Shown here: positions 23,425-31,305 of the stretch, one piece after another
How positions within the stretch are numbered: the stretch's first letter is position 1
How the letters are laid out: each line of letters starts with the position of its first letter
Assembly (NCBI GenBank): GCA_963793785.1
Contig: CAWCBH010000003.1
Span: 1,054,001-1,118,000, forward strand
Length of the DNA: 64,000 bases
Direction of reading: 5' to 3'
Source: CAWCBH01 sp963793785
Lineage (GTDB): Bacteria > Actinomycetota > Thermoleophilia > Solirubrobacterales > 70-9
The notes under the pieces: generated by a model
What the model saw: only the letters and a program-made list of their open reading frames with translations
Told to the model about the DNA's origin: nothing
Databases searched by the model: none
Made by a program: the position numbers and the translations under genes

Positions 23425-24564
23425 ATGGCAGAAGAGAAGCGAGTGAACTTGAAGGACGCATCGGCGAAGGACGCCAAGGCGAAAGACTCGGCGCTGGCGG
23501 CCGCCGTGACCCAGATCGAGCGCCAGTTCGGCCAGGGCTCGGTGATGCGGATGGGCGACCGCGACGCGGTACCGGTCGAGGCGATCCCGACCGGGGCGCT
23601 GTCGCTGGACCTGGCGCTGGGGGTCGGCGGGGTCCCCAAGGGCCGGATCGTCGAGATCTTCGGCCCCGAGTCCTCGGGCAAGACGACGCTGATCTACCAC
23701 ATCATCGCCGAGGCCCAGGCACGTGGCGGGGTCTGCGCCTTCGTCGATGCCGAGCACGCGATCGACCCGGAGTACGCGCGCCGGATCGGCGTCGACACCG
23801 ACGAGCTGCTGATCTCACAGCCCGACTACGGCGAGCAGGCGCTGGAGATCGTCGACGTGCTGATCCGCTCCGGCGCCGTTGACGTGGTCGCCATCGACTC
23901 GGTCGCCGCTCTGGTCCCGCGCGCCGAGCTGGAAGGCCAGATGGGGGAGACCCAGGTCGGCCTGCAGGCGAGGCTGATGTCGCAGGCGCTGCGCAAGCTG
24001 GCCGGCAACCTCAACCGGGCCAACACGGTCTGCCTGTTCACCAACCAGATCCGCGAGAAGATCGGGGTGATGTTCGGCTCTCCCGAGACCCAGCCCGGCG
24101 GCCGGGCGCTGAAGTTCTATTCCTCCCAGCGCCTCGACATCCGCCGCATCGAGACCCTCAAGGAGGGCACCGAGGCGGTCGGCAACCGCTGCCGGGTCAA
24201 GGTCGTCAAGAACAAGGTCGCGGCGCCGTTTCGTCAGGCCGAGTTCGACATCGAGTACGGCGCCGGCATCTCCAAGCAGGGCAACCTGATCGATCTCGGG
24301 CTCGAGCACGACCTGGTCCAGAAGTCGGGCTCGTTCTTTTCCTACGGGGAGCTGCGGCTCGGCCAGGGTCGCAACAACGCCAAGCAGTTCCTGACCGAGA
24401 ACGCCGAGATCGCAAATGAGATCGAGGCCAAGATCCTCGAGAAGGTCGCCGCCGACAAGGCCTCCGCACAAGCCCCGCCAGAGGCCGCGGAGACGCCGGC
24501 GGAGTCAAGGCCGGCCGAGGCGAAGGGCGCAAAGCCGAAGGCGCCCGAGCGCAAGGCCGCCTGA
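23425..24564 (+). CDS. recA: recombinase RecA
   Basis: 379 aa, no intein. N-terminal extension of about 20 Lys/Ala-rich residues, then QIERQFGQGSVMRMG, Walker A GPESSGKT (80-87), EHAIDPEYA, Walker B VVAIDSVAAL and the L2 loop (FTNQIREKIGVMFGSPETQPGG). An Ala/Pro/Glu/Lys-rich tail follows residue 340. No LexA-type box is obvious in the short gap behind thpR. recX follows 10 nt after the stop. Confidence 0.98.
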   Translation: MAEEKRVNLKDASAKDAKAKDSALAAAVTQIERQFGQGSVMRMGDRDAVPVEAIPTGALSLDLALGVGGVPKGRIVEIFGPESSGKTTLIYHIIAEAQARGGVCAFVDAEHAIDPEYARRIGVDTDELLISQPDYGEQALEIVDVLIRSGAVDVVAIDSVAALVPRAELEGQMGETQVGLQARLMSQALRKLAGNLNRANTVCLFTNQIREKIGVMFGSPETQPGGRALKFYSSQRLDIRRIETLKEGTEAVGNRCRVKVVKNKVAAPFRQAEFDIEYGAGISKQGNLIDLGLEHDLVQKSGSFFSYGELRLGQGRNNAKQFLTENAEIANEIEAKILEKVAADKASAQAPPEAAETPAESRPAEAKGAKPKAPERKAA

Positions 24565-24574
24565 GCCGGTCGCC

Positions 24575-25036
24575 GTGGCGCAGGAGGCGCTGGCGCTGGC
24601 TCTACGGGCGCTCGGGCAAAAGGAACGCAGCGTCGCGGAGCTGGGGCGCTGGTTGCACGAGCGCGGCGTCGCCGAGGACGAGTCGGCCGATGTCCTCGAC
24701 CACTTGATCGCGATCGGAACTCTCGACGACGCTCGGTTCGCGGCCCGGTTCGCGGCCGACAAACGGGAGCTGTCGGGCTGGGGCAGGGACCGGATCCAGG
24801 CAGCGCTCCTGAAGCGGGGGATCGCCCGGGATGAGATCCAGTCGGCTCTTTCGACTGCGGCCGACGAGGACGAGGACGAGCTGGAGCGCGCCCGCGACCT
24901 GCTGCGCGAGCGCGGCGTGGATCTCGGCGACGATCGCGGCCGCCGCAAGGCCCTGGGCCTGCTCGCGCGCCGAGGCTATGACTCCGAGCTTGCCTACCAG
25001 GCGATAGCGAGCTTGCAACCTGGAACTCGCTTGTAG
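24575..25036 (+). CDS. recX: regulatory protein RecX
   Basis: Inhibitor/modulator of RecA filaments. 153 aa from GTG 24575; upstream sequence in the frame overlaps recA. All-helical tandem repeats are visible: SVAELGRWLHERG, FAARFAADKRELSGWGRDRIQAAL split across the middle, and RRKALGLLARRGYDSELAYQAI at the end. A family of low identity, but context beside recA is decisive. Confidence 0.92.
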   Translation: MAQEALALALRALGQKERSVAELGRWLHERGVAEDESADVLDHLIAIGTLDDARFAARFAADKRELSGWGRDRIQAALLKRGIARDEIQSALSTAADEDEDELERARDLLRERGVDLGDDRGRRKALGLLARRGYDSELAYQAIASLQPGTRL

Positions 25037-25043
25037 GGCGTAC

Positions 25044-25164
25044 TACCCTTTGGGAAGGCTGTTTCGACAGCCGTTGAGAGACGAAACTTGATGCCGCGCG
25101 AGCGGCCTTGATACGCGGCCCGTAACCCTGCCGGATCCGGGGGCCCGGGCCGGGAGAGGAAGCG
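25044..25164 (+). promoter_or_regulatory. promoter and structured leader of rny
   Basis: TACCCT (25044-25049) begins a leader of about 110 nt. GGCTGT (25057-25062) and ACAGCC (25067-25072) form a stem with a TTCG tetraloop. GTTTCG (25061-25066) can instead pair with CGAAAC (25082-25087), which excludes that stem. GCCGC-GCGA-GCGGC (25093-25106) is a GNRA-capped stem. An SD-like GGGAGAGG precedes ATG 25165. I match no known riboswitch. Confidence 0.45.
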
Positions 25165-26676
25165 ATGGAGATCCGGTCTTGGCTGCCTCCCTGGATGCGG
25201 CCGCGCACGGAGAGTGCGACCGACCAGCCCCAGCCGGGCGACGACGGCGTGGATGGAGGGACATCCCGACCGCAGACGGTGGCCACCGATGCTGCGGACG
25301 AGCCCGGTGCCGGCGTCACACCAGTCGTGACTCGAGACGGTGACGGCGACGCCGGGGCCGAGCTCCGAGCCCGGCGCGAAGAGCTCACCCGCATGGAGGA
25401 GCGCGCCCTGCGAGAGGTGGAGTCGGTCGAGACGCGGATGCGCGAGCTGGAGCGGCGACGAGAGGCGCTCGACGACCGCGAGCGCAACCTGGCTCGCGAC
25501 CAGGAGAGCCTCAAGCAGGCAAAGCGCCAGCACCTGCGCGAGCTGGAGCGGATCGCGACGCTGAGCGCGGCCCAGGCGCGCCAGATCCTCCTCAAGGAGG
25601 TCGAGGAGGAGGCGCGACACCAGGCCGGTCTGACTCTGCAGCGGATCGAAGAGGAAACCCGGCTCGAGGCCGAGCGCCGCGCCCGGGGGATCCTCGCCGT
25701 CTCGATGCAAAGGCTTGCCGCGACCCAGGCCGGGCAGACGACGACCCGCATGGTCCAGCTTCCCAACGACGAGATGAAGGGACGGATCATCGGCCGCGAC
25801 GGGCGCAATATCCGCGCCCTCGAGAACCTCACCGGCGTCGACTTCATCATCGACGAGACCCCCTCGGCGGTCGTGCTGTCGAGCTTCGACGGCGTCCGCC
25901 GGGAGGTCGCCCGGCTGACCCTCGAGCGGCTGATCGCCGACGGCCGCATCCACCCCGCCCGCTGTGAGGAGGCCTTCGAGCAGGCAAGCGCCGAGATCGA
26001 CGACCGGGTCGTTGAGGAGGCCGAACGGGCACTCCTGGAGGCCCGTGTGACCGGCGTGCACCCGGAGCTGGTCCGGCTGCTCGGAAGGCTCAAGTTCCGC
26101 ACCAGCTACGGCCAGAACGTCCTCGATCACCTGGTCGAGGTGTCCCACCTGGCGGCGCTGATGGCGGCCGAGCTCGGCGCCTCCCCGGAGGTGGCGCGGC
26201 GAGGCGCTCTGCTGCATGACGTCGGCAAGGCCGTCAGCCACGAGGTCGACGGCACCCACGCGATCATCGGCGCCCGGCTGGCACGCCGCTACGAGGAGCC
26301 CGAAGCGGTCGCCCACGCGATCGAGGCCCACCACAACGAGGTCGAGCCGCGAACGGTCGAGGCGGTGATCGTGCAGGCTGCCGACGCACTGTCGGGCGCC
26401 CGTCCCGGCGCCCGCGGCGAGTCGCTGGAGCAGTATGTGTCGCGGCTGCGCGACCTGGAGGAGATCGCCCAGCGCCACGCCGGGGTCGAGAAGGTCTACG
26501 CGATGCAGGCCGGACGGGAGATCCGCGTGATGGTGGACCCGGGCGACGTCGACGACGAGGCGGCGGCGCTGATCTCACACGAGATCGCCACCGCGGTCGA
26601 GCGCGAGATGGACTATCCGGGCCGGATCAAGATCACCGTGATCCGCGAGAGCCGAGCGACCACTTACGCCAAATAG
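25165..26676 (+). CDS. rny: RNase Y-type endoribonuclease without the usual membrane anchor
   Basis: 503 aa. After an acidic, disordered N-terminus (about 65 residues) comes a long charged coiled coil (about 66-185), a KH domain (MKGRIIGRDGRNIRALEN), and an HD domain with LLHDVGKA and AIEAHHNEVEP, the catalytic metal site of RNase Y. The C-terminus YPGRIKITVIRE is diagnostic. RNase Y normally starts with a single membrane span; here the N-terminus MEIRSWLPPWMRPRTES has none. It lies behind recX, near the miaB block, as in Firmicutes and deep Actinobacteria. Confidence 0.93.
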   Translation: MEIRSWLPPWMRPRTESATDQPQPGDDGVDGGTSRPQTVATDAADEPGAGVTPVVTRDGDGDAGAELRARREELTRMEERALREVESVETRMRELERRREALDDRERNLARDQESLKQAKRQHLRELERIATLSAAQARQILLKEVEEEARHQAGLTLQRIEEETRLEAERRARGILAVSMQRLAATQAGQTTTRMVQLPNDEMKGRIIGRDGRNIRALENLTGVDFIIDETPSAVVLSSFDGVRREVARLTLERLIADGRIHPARCEEAFEQASAEIDDRVVEEAERALLEARVTGVHPELVRLLGRLKFRTSYGQNVLDHLVEVSHLAALMAAELGASPEVARRGALLHDVGKAVSHEVDGTHAIIGARLARRYEEPEAVAHAIEAHHNEVEPRTVEAVIVQAADALSGARPGARGESLEQYVSRLRDLEEIAQRHAGVEKVYAMQAGREIRVMVDPGDVDDEAAALISHEIATAVEREMDYPGRIKITVIRESRATTYAK

Positions 26677-26705
26677 CGGCGCACGAAGCAGCCGCAGGGC
26701 CCCGA

Positions 26706-26711
26706 TAGGAT
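26706..26711 (+). promoter_or_regulatory. -10 hexamer TAGGAT
   Basis: Ends 8 nt before ATG 26720 of the membrane cupredoxin gene; no -35 seen. Confidence 0.45.
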
Positions 26712-26719
26712 CCGCGCCG

Positions 26720-27289
26720 ATGTCGAACGAGACGCTCTTCTTCGTCTTCGGGCTGGCGCTGACCGCGGCGGCGCTGGTGGTCAGCTTCGCCGGCCTGCGA
26801 AGTAGGCGTTTTCCGCCCTCGGGATTGGTCCTCGGCGGCGTCGTGGCGATGTTCGCGGTGCTGGTCCTGGGAACGGCGGTCTTCGGGGTCGCCAACGCCC
26901 GCGACGAAGCCGAGCACCGCGAAGCCGAGCAGGCCGAAGAGGCCGCAGCGGAGGAGGCGACGGCGCCCGAGCAGTCGACGACCGGCGCTGGCGCGCCGGC
27001 GGGGGCCGGAGCGACGCTGCAGCTCGCCGCCGATCCCGCGGCGCTCGAGTTCGACAAGACGGAGCTCGCCGGCAAGCCGGGCGAGGTGACGATCGAGTTC
27101 ACCAACCCGGCCCAGATCGCCCACGACGTGGCGATCCTGCGCGGCGAGGAGGAGCTCGCGAAGTCCGACCTGATCAGCGAAGGCGAAACCTCGGTCAGTG
27201 CTGAGCTGGAGCCGGGCCAGTACACGTTCATCTGCACCGTCCCCGGCCACGCCGAGGCGGGTATGCAGGGCACGCTCGCTGTCGAGTAG
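26720..27289 (+). CDS. membrane-anchored cupredoxin-domain protein
   Basis: 189 aa. Two membrane segments (about 5-25 and 36-57), an Ala/Glu-rich linker (60-95), then a plastocyanin/azurin-like domain. The type 1 copper ligands can be placed: His in AHDV, Cys in FICTVPGH with the following His, and Met in AGMQG. Likely an extracytoplasmic electron carrier or copper-binding module of the membrane. No oxidase subunits are adjacent, so its partner is unknown. Confidence 0.8.
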   Translation: MSNETLFFVFGLALTAAALVVSFAGLRSRRFPPSGLVLGGVVAMFAVLVLGTAVFGVANARDEAEHREAEQAEEAAAEEATAPEQSTTGAGAPAGAGATLQLAADPAALEFDKTELAGKPGEVTIEFTNPAQIAHDVAILRGEEELAKSDLISEGETSVSAELEPGQYTFICTVPGHAEAGMQGTLAVE

Positions 27290-27298
27290 CTGGCCCCG

Positions 27299-27304
27299 TA
27301 GCGT
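27299..27304 (+). promoter_or_regulatory. -10 hexamer TAGCGT
   Basis: Ends 6 nt before ATG 27311 of the DUF1697 gene, predicting a leaderless mRNA. Confidence 0.45.
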
Positions 27305-27310
27305 CTGCGC

Positions 27311-27853
27311 ATGGCCATGCACGTCGCATTCCTGCGCGGGATCAACGTCGGCGGCCATAAGGCCTCGAAGCAGCAGCTGGCGGCGGCGTTCGCGCGGCTC
27401 GGATTCGATCGGGTCTCGACCTTTCGCGCCAGCGGCAACGTGCTCTTCGACGCCGAGCGGGCAAGGCCGAAGCCGGAGCCGATCGAGAGGGAGCTGGCGA
27501 AGGAGCTTGGATATGAGGTGCCGGTCTTCCTGCGCTCGGCTCGGCAGATCAGGGCGGTTGCCGCCCGCGAGCCGTTCACGCCGGCGCAGATCTCGGCCTC
27601 GAGCGGCAAGGCCCAGGTGTCATTCCTCGCCCGGCGACCCACGAAGGCGGCAAGCGCAAAGGCCTTGGCCTTGGCGACCGCCGATGACCCGTTGGCAATC
27701 GAAGGCGCCGAGCTCCATTGGCTGCCCAAGGGTTCGATCAGAGAGTCGGGTCTGGACCTGAAGGCTCTCGATCGGCTGCTCGGACCCTCGACGATGCGAA
27801 CGATGGGAACTGTGGAGCTGATCGCCGAGCGGTTGTCAGACTCCTCAGGCTGA
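27311..27853 (+). CDS. DUF1697 family protein
   Basis: 180 aa, full family length. The signature opens the protein: AFLRGINVGGHKASKQQL and FRASGNVLFDAE. Structure of relatives is alpha/beta ferredoxin-like; no function is established. ATG 27317 is a possible alternative start. Followed 7 nt later by a TTG-started small membrane protein gene. Confidence 0.88.
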   Translation: MAMHVAFLRGINVGGHKASKQQLAAAFARLGFDRVSTFRASGNVLFDAERARPKPEPIERELAKELGYEVPVFLRSARQIRAVAAREPFTPAQISASSGKAQVSFLARRPTKAASAKALALATADDPLAIEGAELHWLPKGSIRESGLDLKALDRLLGPSTMRTMGTVELIAERLSDSSG

Positions 27854-27860
27854 GGTCACG

Positions 27861-28250
27861 TTGCGACCCTCGTTCAGCAGACGCGCCATTCGCGGGATCT
27901 TCTATCTCGGGGGAGTAGTGGCGACCGGCGCCGGGCTCCACACCGCAGCTGCCGGCGCCAGATCGCTGCCGAATCAGGAACTGGCGAACCCGTCCGTGGA
28001 GAGCGAGCTGCGCTTCTACGGGGCCTTCTATCTCGCCTACGGCCTCGCCGCTCTACAGATCGCGCCCCAAGCGGACACGAACGCCAACGCCGTGCGGGCG
28101 CACATGGGAGTCCTGTTTGCGGCCGGTCTGGCGAGGGCCGGCGGCTGGCTCGCCGTGGGCAGGCCGCACCGATTCCAGCTCGCCCTGCTCGCCGTCGAGC
28201 TTGCCCTGCCTCCCTCGGTCGTCGCCTGGCAGGCACGGATCGCCCGCTAG
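27861..28250 (+). CDS. small DUF4345-like membrane protein
   Basis: 129 aa, TTG start with GAGGT just upstream. Four predicted hydrophobic helices (about 10-30, 50-67, 80-98, 103-122). The block ESELRFYGAFYLAYGLAAL matches the DUF4345 pattern. Function unknown. Its TAG stop is in the same CTAG tetramer as the stop of the convergent enoyl-CoA hydratase gene. Confidence 0.7.
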   Translation: MRPSFSRRAIRGIFYLGGVVATGAGLHTAAAGARSLPNQELANPSVESELRFYGAFYLAYGLAALQIAPQADTNANAVRAHMGVLFAAGLARAGGWLAVGRPHRFQLALLAVELALPPSVVAWQARIAR

Positions 28251-29050
28251 AGGCCGTGATGCGGCCACTCCGGGGTCTCTCCCGCCTTGAAGGCGCCGGC
28301 GCCGATCGCGTGCGAGTCGCGGCGCAGGAACATCGACAGGGTCGCCTCGGCCTCGTTACGGAGCTGCTCCTCGAGCGGTCGGCCGACGTTTCGCATCAGC
28401 GTCTCCTTGTCGGTGCGGATCGCGCCCTGTGGCAGGGCGGCGATCTCGTGCGCCAGCTCGAGCGAGCGCTCCAGCGCCTTGCCAGCGGGGACGACCTCGT
28501 TGACGAGGCCGATTCGCAGCGCTTCCTCGGCATCGACAGGGCGCCCGGTGATGATCAGCTCGACGGCCTTTGTCCAGCCGACGGCGAGCGGGAGCCGCAC
28601 CGTCATCCCGTCGCCGGCGACGATGTTCCAGCGTCGCTCGAGGGCGCCGAAGACGGCGTTCTCTGCGGCAATGCGGATATCGGCCAAGAGGGCCGTCTCG
28701 AGGCCGGCTGCGACCGCCCAGCCGTTGACCGCCGCGATCACCGGCTTGAAGACGTCGGCGCGGCGCGTGTAGCCGCAGACGCCCGGCTCGGTGTGCAGGT
28801 GGCGCCGAAACTCGTCCCAGCCGGGTTGCTCCCAGGCCGCCGCGTCGGCGAGGTCCCAGCCGGCGCAGAAGGCATCGCCGCTGCCGGTGATGACGAGAAC
28901 GAACTCGTCGTCGGCATCGCGGAAGCGCTGCCAGGCGTCGTGCAGCTCTGAGTTCATCTCCCGGCTGATCGCGTTGCGCTGGTCAGGCCGGTCGAGGGTG
29001 AGGACGGCGACATGACCGTCCAGCCGGTAGTCGATCGTGCTGTAGCTCAT
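28247..29050 (-). CDS. enoyl-CoA hydratase/isomerase family protein
   Basis: 267 aa from ATG 29050 with GAGGAG 5 nt upstream. Crotonase fold: LDRPDQRNAISREM, then the first oxyanion-hole segment GDAFCAGWDLAD, then AAVNGWAVAAGLETALLADIRIA for the second. ERRWNIVAGDGMTVRLP replaces the usual E(x)nP...G(x)LP stretch, so the exact substrate (hydratase versus isomerase or other crotonase) cannot be told. The longer frame running into miaB is shadow. Monocistronic, divergent from miaB. Confidence 0.88.
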   Translation of the reverse strand: MSYSTIDYRLDGHVAVLTLDRPDQRNAISREMNSELHDAWQRFRDADDEFVLVITGSGDAFCAGWDLADAAAWEQPGWDEFRRHLHTEPGVCGYTRRADVFKPVIAAVNGWAVAAGLETALLADIRIAAENAVFGALERRWNIVAGDGMTVRLPLAVGWTKAVELIITGRPVDAEEALRIGLVNEVVPAGKALERSLELAHEIAALPQGAIRTDKETLMRNVGRPLEEQLRNEAEATLSMFLRRDSHAIGAGAFKAGETPEWPHHGL

Positions 29051-29084
29051 CGGGCTCCTCTTTCGCTGGTGCTGGGCGCGGCGA

Positions 29085-29094
29085 ACGCTACGCT
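29085..29094. promoter_or_regulatory. overlapping divergent -10 elements
   Basis: ACGCTACGCT holds TACGCT on the plus strand (29089-29094, 7 nt before the miaB ATG) and TAGCGT on the minus strand (29090-29085, upstream of the enoyl-CoA hydratase). The two hexamers share one TA step. Confidence 0.45.
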
Positions 29095-29101
29095 CTCGCC
29101 G

Positions 29102-30427
29102 ATGGCCGGCAAGCGCTATCACGTGACCACCTTCGGGTGCCAGATGAACGAGCACGACTCCGAGCGGATGCGGGGAATGCTGGAGTCGCTCGGCTACGAA
29201 CGGGCCGAGGAGCGCGCCGAGGCAGACCTGATCCTGTTCAACACCTGCTCGATTCGCGAGTCCGCCGACAACCGCTTCATCGCCCACCTGGGGGAGGCGA
29301 AGCGGCTGAAGTCGGAGAGCCCGGGACGCGTCGTCGGGGTCGGCGGCTGCTGGGCGCAGTCCGTGAAGCACGAGGTCTTCGAGCGCTTCCCGTTTGTCGA
29401 CGTCGCCTTCGGTCCCGGCCAGATCCACAAGCTGGCCGAATTCCTGACCGCCGACTCGCTGAGCGCGCAGGGGTACTTCGAGTTCGAGGACTTCTCCGGG
29501 CATTTGCCGGCCAGCCGCGAGCGCCCGTTCCAGGCCTGGCTGCAGATTTCCCAGGGCTGCAACTGCGCCTGCGCCTACTGCATCGTCCCCTCCACCCGCG
29601 GGCGCGAGCAGAGCCGCGATCCGGCCGAGTTGATCGCCGAGGTCGAGACGTTTGCGAGCGACGGCGTCCGCGAGGTGACTCTCCTGGGCCAGAACGTGAA
29701 CAGCTACGGACGCGACCTGGCGCAGGCATCTCGGCTCAGCTTCGCGAACCTGCTGGCGCGCGTCGACGCCGTCGACGGCATCGAGCGGATCCGCTACACG
29801 AGCCCGCATCCCAAGGACATGCGCGAGGACGTGATCCGTGCCCATGCCGAGCTTCCGGCGCTCTGCGAGCACATCCATCTGCCGCTGCAGTCGGGCTCCA
29901 GCCAGATCTTGAAGCGGATGCGGCGCACCTACAGCCGCGAGCGCTACCTGGATCGAGTGGCGCTGATCCGCGAGCACCTTCCCGACTGCGCACTGACCAC
30001 CGACATCATCGTCGGCTTCCCGGGCGAGACCGAGGCCGACTTCGAGCAGACGCTCGAGGTCGTCGACGAGGTCGGCTACGACGGCGCCTTCACCTTCCTG
30101 TTCTCGCCGCGGCGCGAGACCGAGGCGGCGACGATGGACGGGCAGGTTCCGCACCGCGTCAAGGTGGAACGGATGCAGCGCCTGGTCGAGCTGGTCCAGC
30201 GCCGGGCCACCGAGCGGGGCCAGCGCTTCGTCGGCCGGGCGATGGAGGTTCTGGTCGAGGGCACCAGCCGTACCGACCCCTCGCGCCTGCGCGGCCGCAC
30301 CCGCCACAACAAGACCGTCAACTTCGAGGGGACCGCGGCAGCCGGCGAGCTGGTCGAGGTTGAGATATCCGCCGCAACCTCGACCACGCTGAGCGGCAGC
30401 GAGCGAATCCTCAGCCGAGTCTCCTGA
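29102..30427 (+). CDS. miaB: tRNA-2-methylthio-N6-isopentenyladenosine37 synthase
   Basis: Radical-SAM methylthiotransferase acting on i6A37 of tRNA. 441 aa from ATG 29102 (MAGKRYHVTTFGCQMNEHDS). The UPF0004 domain carries three cluster cysteines (FGCQMN, NTCSIRE, GGCWAQ); the radical SAM motif is CNCACAYC, giving C-x3-C-x2-C. The TRAM domain closes the protein. Its stop overlaps the CTG start of miaA, whose product makes the substrate modification. Confidence 0.97.
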   Translation: MAGKRYHVTTFGCQMNEHDSERMRGMLESLGYERAEERAEADLILFNTCSIRESADNRFIAHLGEAKRLKSESPGRVVGVGGCWAQSVKHEVFERFPFVDVAFGPGQIHKLAEFLTADSLSAQGYFEFEDFSGHLPASRERPFQAWLQISQGCNCACAYCIVPSTRGREQSRDPAELIAEVETFASDGVREVTLLGQNVNSYGRDLAQASRLSFANLLARVDAVDGIERIRYTSPHPKDMREDVIRAHAELPALCEHIHLPLQSGSSQILKRMRRTYSRERYLDRVALIREHLPDCALTTDIIVGFPGETEADFEQTLEVVDEVGYDGAFTFLFSPRRETEAATMDGQVPHRVKVERMQRLVELVQRRATERGQRFVGRAMEVLVEGTSRTDPSRLRGRTRHNKTVNFEGTAAAGELVEVEISAATSTTLSGSERILSRVS

Positions 30428-31305
30428 ACGTAGTCGCCATCTTCGGTCCAACCGGCGTCGGCAAGACGGGGGTAGCGATCGCGCTCGCCGGGCAGCTGCG
30501 CGAGCGCGGCGAAGACCCGGTGGCGGTCAACTGCGACTCGATTCAGGTCTACCGTGGGCTCGAGGTCCTGAGCGGCGCCGCGAGCGCCGAGCAACAGCAG
30601 CGGCTCGAGCACCGCCTGCTCTCCCTGATCGCGGTCGAGGAGGGGTTCAGCGCCGGGCGCTACGCCGAGCTCGCGCATGCCGAGATAGACGGGCTTCTCG
30701 AGCAGGAGCGTCGGCCGATCGTCGTCGGCGGCACCGGGCTCTACCTTCGCGCGGCGCTCTCCGACCTGGATCTGCGGCCACCGGTGCCGGCAGACGTTCG
30801 GGCCGAGGTGGAGGGCCAGATCGCCGCGGGGGGCCCGGAGGCTCTCCATGCCGAGCTTCCGCCCGAGATCGCCGCGACTGTCGACCCGGCCGATCGCAAG
30901 CGGGTTGCCCGCTGGACCGAGCTGCTCCGGATGGGCATAGAGCCGCCGGCATCCAGCACGAAGATCTGGACTGCCAAGCCGCGGCATCCGACGCTGCTCG
31001 TCGGCCTGACTCTCGATCGCGACGAGCTCGATCGACGCATCGACGCCAGGGTCGATGCGATGGCCGCGGCTGGGGCGGGGGAGGAGGCCCGCGCCGCAGT
31101 CGAGGCCGGCGCCTCACGGACCGCGCGCGCAGCGCTCGGGTTCGAAGGTTTCCTCAGCAACGACCTCGGCGCGGTCAAGACGGCACATCGCCGTTTCGCG
31201 CGCCGTCAGCTGACCTGGATGCGGAAGCTCGAGGCGGCCGAGATCATCGATTGCTCCGGGCGGAACCACGATGAGGTCGCTGCCGAAATATTCTCGAAGC
31301 TATGA
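30424..31305 (+). CDS. miaA: tRNA dimethylallyltransferase, probable CTG start
   Basis: Adds the isopentenyl group to A37 of tRNA before MiaB acts. 293 aa. P-loop GPTGVGKT lies at residues 8-15; DSIQVYRG, GGTGLYLRA and the C-terminal RQLTWMRK are typical. Between the in-frame stop at 30361 and the P-loop there is no ATG, GTG or TTG. The only plausible start is CTG 30424, overlapping the miaB stop as CTGA, giving MNVVAIFGPTG. An ATG/GTG start further in would destroy the ATP site. Confidence 0.93.
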   Translation: MNVVAIFGPTGVGKTGVAIALAGQLRERGEDPVAVNCDSIQVYRGLEVLSGAASAEQQQRLEHRLLSLIAVEEGFSAGRYAELAHAEIDGLLEQERRPIVVGGTGLYLRAALSDLDLRPPVPADVRAEVEGQIAAGGPEALHAELPPEIAATVDPADRKRVARWTELLRMGIEPPASSTKIWTAKPRHPTLLVGLTLDRDELDRRIDARVDAMAAAGAGEEARAAVEAGASRTARAALGFEGFLSNDLGAVKTAHRRFARRQLTWMRKLEAAEIIDCSGRNHDEVAAEIFSKL

